The position numbers and the translations under genes were made by a program. The notes under the pieces are model-generated. The model ran no database searches and had not been told where the DNA came from. It worked only from the letters and a program-made list of their open reading frames with translations. 64,000 nucleotides of DNA from Sphagnum magellanicum (Eukaryota > Streptophyta > Sphagnopsida > Sphagnales > Sphagnaceae). Positions 24,661-36,141 of the stretch are shown one piece after another (the first letter of the stretch is position 1; every line of letters begins with the position of its first letter). The stretch lies in the NCBI GenBank assembly GCA_021904315.1, contig CM038908.1:14776501-14840500 (forward strand), given 5' to 3'.

Positions 24661-27080
24661 TGCAAATTTCCATCCTTTAGTGCATTTCATCTCTTAAATT
24701 AATCTTTTTTGCTACATTATATTCATCATAATCCTCAAGGAACATATGGGAATCTTCTAGATTGTTTTCATTTTGAAACAATTTGACAATATATGGAAAT
24801 TGTGACTTTTTGTCGTTATGTCTCTTCCCCAACGTTCTTAGATTTAGCTTTTGTGTTTTCACATTGATCCTTTTTATGATTGTTTCAATAAGTTAAAAAT
24901 TATTTCTCCATGTTCCGCATTCACATCATCAATATCCACACCACCTTCGCTTTTTGTTTTTAGTGTCTTTGGAGGAGTGTAATATTCCTCAATACAAGCT
25001 TCTTCACAAGTATGTTTCTTAATCTCTTGAGCTGATTGTTTCTTCTAACTGACAGTTAATATCACAAAACAAGTTAAGTCAACTTTAGCTTCTTCTTATC
25101 AACAATGTCATGTGCTTTTGCTCAACATTTTCAAATTTTTATAAAAAATGGGATATTTACAATCTTGCCAATGATTCTCATTTGTGTGTGTTCTTGCGGT
25201 CTCAGACATATGATGGTGACCCCCTTCTGCGATCGATGCCACAAATCAATAGTGATTCTATTGCATGACCCAAAAGATTATTCATCCTCGCTTTTTAAAT
25301 CTTCTTCTTCTTGAGATGCCGATTGCGATGGCATTCTTGGTTCCTCCTCCTCTTACTTTGCTGTTTTTTCTTTATGTTTTATTAGTGCATCCTAGTTTGC
25401 ATCATATTTTAAAATAGATAACTCATATTTGTCGTCTTTTGAATCATTTTCATTTTCTAGCCACTTTTTCTTTGACTCTTCTACTAATGAAATTGGTTTG
25501 CTTTGTTCATCCCCATTATATATTTTACATGGCGTAATAATCGGGTCTTATAGTTGCAGTTTGTTAATTTGGCTGGCCATAAATAGTCTCTAGGAGCTTG
25601 TTACAAGTTGTTCACAAAATCTAAATTGAACATTTGTACCATTATGACATAGATTTTGTATTCTTACATGTTATTTTTCGATGCCTAGTATCCCATTCTA
25701 AAACTATAATCTACATCTATCGCTTTCATTTATTTGTGATCCACTACTAGATCCAAATCCAAATCTCAAAAAGTTATAGCATGCATTCTCACAGTTCCAA
25801 ACCAAGCCTTGCATTGAAATGCAACATGTGTCCATGGTGCCTATTTTTTATTACATACAGTCTCTAAAACAGTTCTTATCCATTTTGAATTTATCATTTT
25901 TTAACATCCTTTTTAATGTGTGGGTTGTGAACATTTATGTCGGTCAGTTATTGAAGTTTTATTATTTGATCAATGATTGTTTATATCAATAATCATTGTA
26001 GATATTTCCTTATTGAATTTAACTAATGTAAGATGTTTCAAAATGTGCCAAGTACTAGGAGTTCATTTCTTTTAAATTGGATGCCATTGGTCATTATTTT
26101 TGTTTAATCTTTTATTTCCTATTCTATTAGGTGGGTGGTTTTGCCTTGGACTTTTATTGGCAATATATATAATTTGTTCATTGGTTTTTCCATTTGCCCA
26201 TTTTTTCCTTTTGTGGAATGCCCCATTTCCTAATTTTTAATAATTTAAATAAAAGGTCAAATCGATTGTCATCTTGAGGAATTTGCCATGGTCGTTCCAT
26301 TGAATTAGTTATTATGTCCAAAATTGAATGCAATAAAATGTTTATTTCATGCATATAATTGTAAGTGGTAGCTTGCCAGTAATCAATGGTTTATTTGTCG
26401 TTGATTGTCAAAAAACCAATTGAGATGGTAATACTGAGTAAAACAATTAAAATGTATATATTGGGTTGGAGGATACAATCCTTTAATTTAGGTATTAGGA
26501 TGTTTTGAATTTTTGAAAATTAAGAATTCTTGGATTTTTTAGCAAGCAAAATCTTTGTTCAACTTTAACCTTAATTCATATCAAAACATTTAATGAACCA
26601 AAAATAATTGCAATGAATGGTATTTTGGTTTCTTCTTCAATTGCTAGGATGTCTTTTTTTCCAACTGTCATAAATATCTCGTTGTTTCAAGGCAAGGCCT
26701 ATCATCTAATGATTTATAGGTTGTTTTTAACATTTTGTTTTTTAAATCTTGTGGCCCCCATGTTTGCTTGCTCAGAGCTGCATAGAATTGTCTACTAGGT
26801 TTCATAAATTCTATTGATAGGAGGTTGCCAAGGGAAACCAAGTCCTTCATCGACAAATCCTATAATAACTTGTGAAGAAATGTTTCGGAATTGGCTTTTT
26901 CAAACTTGCATGTTTTTGAAAGAATTCCATGGCACGTTTAAACATCGCCCGGTGGTAGTTTTCCATATCCTCCTTTGGAATGTTTATAGTTTCTTTGAGC
27001 AATGAAAGACTTTCTTTGTCAATTTTCACATTCGCCCATCGCCATGTCACCCATTCAACTGTTTTGTTAATTTCCATTTT
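24660..27080 (-). pseudogene. Minus-strand coding fossils, charged protein of unknown family
   Basis: The block at about 25285-25510 reads KPISLVEESKKKWLENENDS, KDDKYELSILKYDAN, DALIKHKEKTAK, EEEEPRMPSQSASQEEEDL, interrupted by a few stops, which is clearly biased like real coding sequence. A second block at 26847-27077 reads VEWVTWRWANVKIDKESLSL, LKETINIPKEDMENYHR, FKRAMEFFQKHASLKKPIPK. Whether they belong to one gene is unknown. The first is lysine/glutamate-rich and probably disordered. A transposon origin is likely from context only. Confidence 0.35.
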
Positions 27081-28469
27081 CCATTATGTTCCCCATGTTT
27101 TAATTTCTAGTAAATTCTTTAGGGGACCTAGCAAAGTTGGATTTCTTGGATATTCCAAAGGTTTTGTTGTCATTTCTCATATTCTATTTAATATGCTTGA
27201 AAATAACGTGTATTCAATCATAATTTCCAAGGTGTTTAGTATGACCATTTTTGTAAATTTTTGTTTTGCCATTGTAAAATAGATGTGTAACAATTGCAAA
27301 TGGATGGTAGCTATAGAAAAGATGGAGCTAGTAAGTTTGGTTGGAGATGGGGGAAAGAATGTAGTTTTCTTCTTCAAGTGGCAAGAATGATTTTAGACAT
27401 AAGAGGTTTGATAGATTGAATTCAATTTTTTTAAAATGTGAAATGGTATTGAGAATGTGCGGCTTCATATTGTTTCAATTCCCAATTGGAACATACCTTT
27501 TGTAGATGAATAGGTAGTGTTTCGGTTGACACAAACCTTTTGGTTGTGAAGAGGTAGAATTTACATTGGCACATTACTCTTGGTTGTGAACAAGTTGTGT
27601 TCATCCATCTTAATTTTTCATCCATTTTATTTTACTATTCCATTTTAGTTTTCATCATTTTTATTTTGTTCATCCATTTTAGTTTTCATTCATTTATTTT
27701 GTTCATCCATCTTTTTCATCATAATTATCGTTCATCCATGTACACATGGCAAAATATTCCTTTACATCGTGATATATTATATGGCATGTGTCAAAGAATA
27801 TTCTTCCAATATTCCTTTGACGTCAACAAAATATTCCAAAAAAAATTCGGTCATGTTCACTTGTTCATGCTCATGCTCCCACGTTCACCAAATAATATCC
27901 CTTGTAAAATGTGGGTTCCTATGCATCAAACTTGAATTCTATACGTAAGGGTTGGTGTGAGGGAATTTTGTTGAGAGATTCAACTATTTGATTAGCAATT
28001 AAAGTTTGTATAAAATTTGAAAACTTGCAACAAAAGGTAGAAAGAAAGGGACAAAGTTTGGAAAAAGACAACACACATGAGAAGACAACTTCCCAAACAT
28101 AAAATTCTTCTTGACAATCATAAAACACATTTGGTTAATCTTAGGAACCTTGCCTACAAGAACCATTATTTCAAAAAGGTTATAATCTTCACTTTACAAG
28201 GATGCACTTCACCGCTTTGACAAAACATTCCATATTAGTAACTTACAAGAAAACCAAATTGTAGCTCCAAATGTAGTCAAACCTTTCTAAGCTTCTAGAA
28301 TTGATGCACACCTAAGCTTGCTTCTCTAAGTTTCCACAACTATCAAACCCTTTTAGCATGTCCATTTCCAAAAGCAAGCTTGTAGAGCTTGCAACCCTCC
28401 TAGTTGTGTCCACACCTCCAAAATGGAGCTTCAAGAATTATTATGCTTCTATGACCTTTTTGTTCACTT
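27081..28469. other. Spacer; includes a segment resembling the 10.3-kb hairpins
   Basis: Sequence at 27748-27885 contains several AATATTCC cores (near 27752, 27799, 27809 and 27829) and the run TTCATGCTCATGCTCCC. Read on the other strand, its order resembles 10317-10461. A pyrimidine-rich CATCCATTTTATTTT repeat lies at about 27600-27720. No gene was recognised. Confidence 0.45.
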
Positions 28470-28830
28470 CAAATACTTGTGCGTTTTCGAAACTTTCTTG
28501 ATTCTTTCAACCTTTGTCAGAACTTGAGAAACATCTTATCACAAAACCATAATTTTTCTTTTTGTTCACTTCATCCTTTGTCGCATAGAACTAAGAAACG
28601 TGCTTCTTACAAAACCACAATGATTTTTTTCCTCCCTCACTTCAACCTTTATCATACAAAATTTTAAATTGTTCTTCTCACAAAACCACTTCTCTCATTG
28701 GTCATTTTAGCCTTTGTCACAGACTATTGAAAAATGTTCTTATCACTAAACCACAATGACTTCTTTCCTCGCTCACTTCAACCTCTATCACACACTACTA
28801 AGAAATGTTCTTTTCATAAAATCCAAAATG
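28470..28830. repeat. Tandem array, about 75-bp unit, about five copies
   Basis: Units contain CACTTCAACCTTTGTCACA, then a block like AAGAAATGTTCTT, then CACAAAACCACAATGA, and recur about every 72-79 bp with divergence. Non-coding. Confidence 0.75.
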
Positions 28831-31700
28831 TGAAAAAACAAAAAAATTAAGGTGAAATTAAAATTTAACCAAAATCGATGCATTTTTGAATTTCTACATG
28901 TGTTTTTTTCCCATCTATTGCATTCATCTTGTCTCATGCACATTATCTGGTCTTTTAATTAGCTGAACATGGGGTCTACACCCTTAATTTCACAAACTTT
29001 ATGTATGTTTCCCCCAATTGACGCCCACTTTACAATATGGTTCAAGCTTCAAAAAGTTAAGGGAAGTTGAATGTTTTTTTGAACAAAATGAACTTGTGGA
29101 CATATAAAATGTTGGAAGAAAAATTTATAAGTTTTTCATTCTTTTTAACCTTTTTTTAATTTAAAATTTAAAACAAAATTCATGTTTGAAATAATATAAT
29201 TGTTGATAATTGTTGTGTGAAAATTGTTTTTGAAAATTGATTGGTATGAACTGTCTGAAAACCAACATTTTGAAACCTAGGTGAAATTGTTTTTACAAAT
29301 TTTTGAAACCTTCTTCGGGTATGTTGAATTTTTCTTTTTTGAAGAAAAAATTAGAGCGAATTTCATAAAATCTTCTAAAACCTTGACATGATGATTCTTT
29401 GAAAAAATAGATAACCACCCAACATTGGTCATATCATAAATCACATACCAAATGTAATGTTTTGAGCCTTAACAAAGGGGTACATGTATTTTGAAAAGGA
29501 AACTAAGATAAATCCATGTGTTTTGGAAATATGTTTTTAAGAAAATAAATCAAAAGGAATGAGAACTTTATGTTTATCATAAAACATGTTTTGAAAAATG
29601 TAACACCTAACTAAAAAAAAAAGTAATGCCCATGAAAGATGCAAAGGCAAAACGATCCATTATAATGTATTGTCCAAGTACATTAGAAATAATATGTTAG
29701 ATCTTTATAATCGATGTTGGGTAGATATTTGATTTTTATAACAACAACCTATTTGAATTATTTCATAAACCTCATATAACCACCAAGTTTCATGAAAAAC
29801 TTAACAAAACATTAGTCATTTTTTAGGTGATTATTTAACTTTTTCAAAAACGTGAAAACCATGGTAATATTTCAGAACATGATATTTGATTTTTCAATAA
29901 CTATGGTTATGTATCAAAATTAAGTATTTTATTTATTTAAAGCCATGGTTATATCAACCCTGATAATCACCTTAATACCTAGCAAGGGTTTAGTGTAATT
30001 TTTAATAACCACCCAACAATGTTCTTTACTTTTTATGTACTGGACTATAACTTTTTTTATACAAGTTTTTAAAAGTTTGGCCATTGTCCATGTCTAAGGC
30101 AATGTGGGGCAAATATGAAATAGTCAAATTGAAAATCAGGCTAGATACCAACTAGATTTCCTGAAAAGAACCATGCTAGTATCATTCAAGATGTTCTCCA
30201 CGCTCATATGCAAAGGGTAAAGTATAAATATGGAAAAAATATATTCACAAAAAATTTCTTGTTTTTCATGAAGTTTTATTTTTAATGTGAACCTTGGGTA
30301 AGTTATATGGATAACCTACCTTCAAGTCCAATTCTAAAGAATAGTCTAAAGTTTAAATTCTAGGTTTTAGGCTATTACTTAAGGTTAGGGTTTAAGGAAA
30401 TGTCATTTTTCTCTTGTGGGGAGTGAGATGTCAACAACATAAAAAACTAAACTATTTTTTTTGGTTAGTTTTGCTTGCTTCATTTTTTGTTATTTGTTTT
30501 TTCTTGTGTGTTCTTATGTTCCATTTCTTGTTGAAAAGTTGTTTTCTTGCTTTTGGAGAACTTTTGTTTTTTTGTTTTGCTTGTTTATTTTCTTTGTGTT
30601 TTTTCTTTTGTTAATTTGTCTTTTGTTTTGTAAGTGTTGCCCGTGTGTTGGAAACATTGCTCGTGTGTTTTCACAATGTTGCTTGCATGTTATTATAGTT
30701 GTTGTCCAAGTCTTGTAAGTGTTACACATGGTGCTTCTCATGACATGGCTCTAGCTACCACCACTTAACTCCCTCTATGATTTTGGTTGTGGTGTTTTCC
30801 CCTTGTGTGGTTACTACTACTCCATACCTTGATGTGAATGTTGGGGTTGTGGTTGGAGGTTGGAGTATTTTGGTTATTGCAACCTCCATCAACAACTTTT
30901 TCAATTCAACATTTTATATGTTTTCAACTTTTTTCAAGATTTTTTTTCTTTTTTATTTGTGTTTTTATTAATGTTGTTTAGTGTATGTTTTCTTTTTTTG
31001 TTTATTTGGTTTTTATATGTTTAATTTTATTTGTTCTTTGTATGTTTTGTGTAATGTTTGATGTTATGTTTCTTTGTTTAGATTTATTTGTGTAAGATCA
31101 ATTTGAAAATTCCAAATTCATCCTTGGAAGTTTGAAATGAAAGAGTTTTCTTTTAACTTTCAAAGTTTCTATTTTTTAAAGTACATTTTTTGAGTCACAT
31201 TTGCATTTGCATATCTTCATCAACATAGTTTTTGTATAACATGTCATGTGAAAAATGAATGATTATGTGTAAATCATATTTGTAAATGTTTATAAATGCT
31301 TCAATTGTTGGCATTGTTCAAATTCATAAATTATTAGAAGTAAAAAAAGATGCATAATCTACAAAATTGAAAAACATATAATTGTTTGGTTTTTCCAACT
31401 TGGTCCATTAACACACTTTGACAAAATGGAACCAAGTCTTGTAAACAAAAGATGTGATATTTTTATGAATGAGAATGAAACATTAATGGAGGAGAGGAGT
31501 GAACATGAAAGGTCTGAAAGATCTAAAGCATCCCAAATTCTTAATTTAAAAATGATGATTCAATGCAATTATTTATGAAGAAATTGCATTTCAAACAAAG
31601 AGCTAGTTGGAAACTCCATGGAAGAAATTCTCCAACTTGGGCACTTGTTTTTCAATGATGAATCAAAAGTTGATGTAAAGGTGTCACAAATCATGTGTTT
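28831..31700. other. T-rich spacer, no gene recognised
   Basis: Long AT-rich stretch. The open frames at 30414-30741 come from T/G-rich low-complexity sequence and give an implausible Phe/Cys or Lys/Asn composition. Nothing else was recognised. Confidence 0.5.
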
Positions 31701-31779
31701 TATTTTACTAATGTTATAATAGACCGTTGGGTCTTGTAATTTTGAACTAGATAACAAGGTTGAAAAAAAAATCTAGTTT

Positions 31780-33725
31780 CATATTTTAAAAGTAATGGGA
31801 CAATTGCATTGAAAAAAACATGTATATGTAGACCATGGGTAAATTGCAAGAAATTTTTTAAAAAAATTGAGCAATATCATAAAAAGTTCAATGGAAAAAC
31901 AAGTTGCAAAAAAAAAGCTTGCAATAAGTCTAAGTGTCATCTCTAACTTCTTTATGGCCATAGATCCTTTCAAAAATGATGACGTGCACCATTAAGAGTT
32001 TTTGGAGAACCTAGGTTTTTTTGTTGCAAAAAAACATCTATGCACCCATGCATCTACATGAACATCTTGTTGATAGCATGTAGCTAAAGTGTTTGGTAAT
32101 GAAATTATGCCCTCGTGTTGTTTTCTCTTCTACAAAAACTTTAGTTAAAAAGTATTACTAGACCTAATTGAGAAGACAAAATAAACATTTGTTTTACTAA
32201 TTTTAATAGATTATGTTTTTGTTATCACAAGCTTCAATATTTGGATGTCTGAAAGGGCACACGAGGTTTTTGCATCCATTGTAAAAAATTTAAGGAAGGA
32301 TTGGGTGCTAAAACATATTATAATGGCTTGTTTGAAACATCTAATACTTTAGGGCAAACATTATCAAGGAATTTGCAAAACTTTTTAAAGGAATATGGAT
32401 TGACAAAAAAATCCTTACTTATGTGAAGGATAAAAGCTCAAAATATTTGAATACCATGATAATTACTTAGTCCATAGTCAATTGTTAAACTTTGGGTGTT
32501 GTAGAAAGTTTTCAAGGCACATGTTTTGGACATAGTTTTTCTAAGACTTGTTAGTATAGTGTAACTATTTCAAAAAAAAATGTTCAAAGGCTTAGCATAT
32601 GTCTCCATCAAATTTTTTAAAGCATATTTGTAGAAAAATATAACATGGTTTAAAAAATCAAGGAAAGGAAAACAAGAATGGGTGAAAGCTTGCAATATTG
32701 TTATAAGCCTTTGGGCCCAAAAATTGAACACACCAATTAAAACAAAGTAATATGTAAGTTTTATTTTGGTTTTAAAAAATTTACTATTTAACATTTTGTT
32801 GCTATGATTGTTTTTTCCTTATAATTAAATAATACATAATTTGTATAGGTATATAATCGAAATGATCATGTTTTAAAAAGCTTTGCAATTCCAAAAAAAA
32901 TTGTTCAAGTTATTATAACAAGTAGACTAGTGTTAGAAACACTAGTTGGGTACCTCCCTCCTTCCACATTGCATCTATCATTAATTATTGTAAACATTTT
33001 GTCTCTTGTTATCATTACTTTTGTCTTAAACTAGTAAAAGGATCATTCATTACCAAGTGATTCCTCGCATACAACCACATCCATGAATTTTAAACTAAAG
33101 GGAGAAATGAATTATCCTCTTGTTTTGAATACTTTGATTGTTGATGATGCAAGCCTATATATTGAATTAGGAACTCTTGTAATGAACATGAAAAAGGAAG
33201 TTTGTGAGGTCATTGATTATTTTCTTTCTTTCTTGATAAAATATGATGAAAAGAAAGTTCATAGATCTTAAATTCAAAAGTTGAAGACTAATTTTTTTTA
33301 CTAGTCATGAATAAGGGGTGACCATGGTTGAAAAGTATGATAGGAGTTGTCAAGATCCTTGTTTCCTATGTTCTTGAAGTTTTATCATCATTTGCATCCA
33401 TTATCCAAGGTTGAAAATTCTTTTGCATACAAAAGTGATGAAAATAATAGTTTGGATATATTTGAGATGGTAACAAACACCAATGAACATGTGAAGGAGT
33501 TTGTTAATAAAAAAATACTAATATTTTGGATACATCAAATGGATGTAAAAGATTTCAAGTGCATTTGGAGTGGTGGTGGAAACATGAATCCCTGTTTTCA
33601 ATTGTTGACGTTTTAGCTTCACAAATGTTGGGGATTGTAGGTTTTCAAATTGAAATTAAAATAAAATAAAATTGTATTGGTATATTCACCAATTAACTTT
33701 AAGAAGATTATTTTTGTGAGTAAGA
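31780..33725 (+). pseudogene. hAT-family transposase fossil
   Basis: Conceptual reading from about 31780 gives YFKSNGTIALKK (finger-like start), SIDPFKNDDVHH, EFLENLGFFVAKKHL, SFNIWMSERAHEVFASIV, then decayed core. The 3' third is clearest: LSRSLFPMFLKFYHHLHPLS (about 33340), KVENSFAYKSDENNSLDIFE, VKEFVNKKILIFW, MDVKDFKC. Past a frameshift come AWQ/KCWG-like residues, SQIEI and finally LIFVSKN near 33710. This is the C-terminal dimerisation region of plant hAT transposases. Stops and frameshifts occur throughout, so no active protein is possible. Terminal inverted repeats were not located. Confidence 0.75.
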
Positions 33726-34950
33726 ATAAGTCAAATGATGTACATTTTTGTAACATTTTTTATGCACATTTTCATGATCCATAGTAGGTTGTTCAATGGA
33801 GAAATTTTTTTGTGTGACAATGTTAAATACACAAGTGTCTATAAATGAAAGCTTTTTCATGCTATGCATTTCTTCACCTTTGTGACACTTCTACTACTTG
33901 TGCCACAAACCCCCATACACATTTGCAAGAGAAAAATGAGAAATTACAAGATTAAAATCATGCATATCTAGAAGCATCAGTAATGCAAGTCCTAGAAAAG
34001 CTCTTGATGTAATAGTCATATCAATTCCAAGCCATGACAACTTTGAAGAAACACCTCCAAATACATAACAAATCAAAAGCTTTTGTGGTTTTATTGCAAA
34101 CCACAAAAACACCCATACACATTTGTAAAAAAGAAATGAGGAATTACAAGTTGGAGAATCATGCTTGTCAAAAAGTATCAAATGTCCACTTTCAAGCCAT
34201 GATAGCCTTGAAAAATTGACCAAAAATGCATAATAATCAAAAGGGTTTTGTAACCTTATTACAACCACCGAAACGTTGAAACACACTTGCAAAACAAAAA
34301 TGGGCCATTTTTCATGTGAAAATGCTAGGTTCTCCATGCCTTGCCATTGCCTAGCATTTTCCTTGTGAAAATGTCAAGTGGACAACGTCCATTGTCTAGA
34401 ATTATTGTAGTGATAACCACTAGTGGACCCTATACCTAGTTCACCTAAGTGAGTTCCAATTATCATTTTCATTGGAATTTACCTTTTAATGTGTGTGTGT
34501 GTGTGTGTTTTTCCCAATTTTTTTAATGAAACATCATTACTAAACATAACAATCCTTTTGAAAAACATTAACTAGTAACATGTTTCTAAAAAATTGTCAA
34601 ATAGTAAGAAAAATATGGGCAATAATAAAGTGCCCCCAAACTAAAAACTTAATAAAATTTCCCCTAAAACAATTTTTGTAAAAAAAAATGACAGTTTTTT
34701 TTCCCTTAAGGAAACTATTAGTTTGAAACTAATTATACCCATTATATTTTCTGAGGTCACCAGGATGCAAAGATTAACCACGCCCAAAAAAAACACACTA
34801 TTTACCTACTTATTATGGCCATAGGGTAAACTAAAGACAAATGAGAAACCTTTTACCCCTACAACATAACCTAGAGACAGGGTAAAAAATCTGCCCTTAC
34901 ACTGCGATTTGAAAATAACAGAAATCGACCGTTACGTATTCGTACAGAGT
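33726..34950. other. Spacer with a short GT microsatellite
   Basis: AT-rich with a (GT)n run at 34492-34508. Two diverged direct copies of a CACAAACCCCCATACACATTTGCAA-like segment (33903 and 34100) are present. The opposed open frames at 33894-34337 derive from this repeat. No gene was recognised. Confidence 0.45.
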
Positions 34951-36081
34951 CCAGACTGTATCTACGTACGTACTATTGCACCCCACCGTATGTATACAGT
35001 CCATTTGTAGTTGTCTTTAGTCCGTATTTTCGAAATTGTACGTACAGAGAGATACGAGCGCGGTGAAGGAGGCGAGCCAAGCGGGGTGCGGGCGCGGGAG
35101 GGAGAGGCCAGCCAGTTGGGGACGAGAGCCGGGAAGCAGTCACCAGCAGCAGCTGCTGCAGCTGTTCGCGCCTTTTGCATCTCTTCGCCGCAAGAAGACT
35201 TGGTTTTGTAATCTCTCTCTTTTGTTCTACCTTTGCTTCCCATCTCTTTTCCTATATCTCTCTTTGGTAGAATGCGTTTTGAATCTCTGTGCTCTTTAGA
35301 ATCTCTCTTCTTCTTCTTCTTCTTCTAATTCTTCTGTGTCCTTGCTTTGCCTTTCGGAAAGCGGCTGAATGTCGTTTGCTGCTCGTCTAGGTTATTCAGC
35401 TGGTCCACTGGGTTGCTGGTACATTCCTCCTACACATTCAGGCTAAATTTTTTTTTTTCAAAATATTAGGGTTTTTGAATTTGTTTCCGTATTGCAGTTT
35501 TCGGGGAATCGCGACCACCGTGACAACATTTGTGTTTTCCAAGAAAACTCTGCTGAAGAGGACAAGGACGAGAACTTGTTGAAAGGTGCGTGAGAGAGCT
35601 CCTGAACCTAGCTTTCTTTCTTTTGTGGGTCCCTGACTATTGCTTTTGCTGGGTCGAGGGAGAGGTCTTGAAATCCCTTTCTCTCTTACTTGTGTAGGTA
35701 TGCTTCTTCTTCTTCTTCTTCTTCTGGTAGTCGTTGGCATTTCCTCAGTTGCTGGGCTTGAATTACTGTAAGTCAGCTGCAAAATTGGGTGATGGTTTTT
35801 TTTCCTTGTTCTTGCTTCTCCTTTTCTTCAATTCTTGCTGATGTACACCTTCTTCGGTTCATGGGGTTTCGTGCTGTTTTTTTTTCACATGTATTTCTCA
35901 TGTATAAGTATGTGTGGAGAGAAATTGTTTGAGTGCAGACTCAGCTCTCTGCCTTTTCATCTATGTATGGAGACTGCATTTTCGCTTGTGCTGATTCATT
36001 CCCACACAAACAGATGGGCTACAGAAAATTCAGCTCCTCTCTGACATGTGTTCTCTTTTGGTCTCCATCTCACAAGCACAG
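34951..36081 (+). promoter_or_regulatory. Probable promoter, leader and first intron of the PYAT-motif gene
   Basis: Base composition changes sharply here: 35041-35170 is GC-rich (GGCGAGCCAAGCGGGG, GCAGCAGCTGCTGCAGCTG), followed by CT- and CTT-rich runs (35213, 35305, 35704) typical of plant leaders. A good acceptor, CACAAGCACAG, precedes the exon at 36082, so at least one leader intron is likely. The transcription start and donor cannot be fixed from sequence. Palindromic TACGTACGTA lies near 34962. Confidence 0.45.
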
Positions 36082-36141
36082 ACTCCCATTGAAGCCTGCA
36101 AAAAGCTCTACAGACAAAAAAGAAAAGAAAAGCTGGACAAG

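Noticed and set aside
30414-30741. Overlapping Phe/Cys-rich and Lys/Asn-rich open frames.
   Set aside because: They come from T/G-rich low-complexity DNA and have no known motif.
34951-34999. TACGTACGTA and nearby GTATACAGT words as a specific operator.
   Set aside because: Short palindromes of this kind are common; no evidence ties them to a regulator.
35011-35299. Plus-strand frames in the GC-rich island as a protein-coding first exon.
   Set aside because: Composition and CT runs fit a 5' leader; no acceptable donor joins these frames in phase to the exon at 36082.
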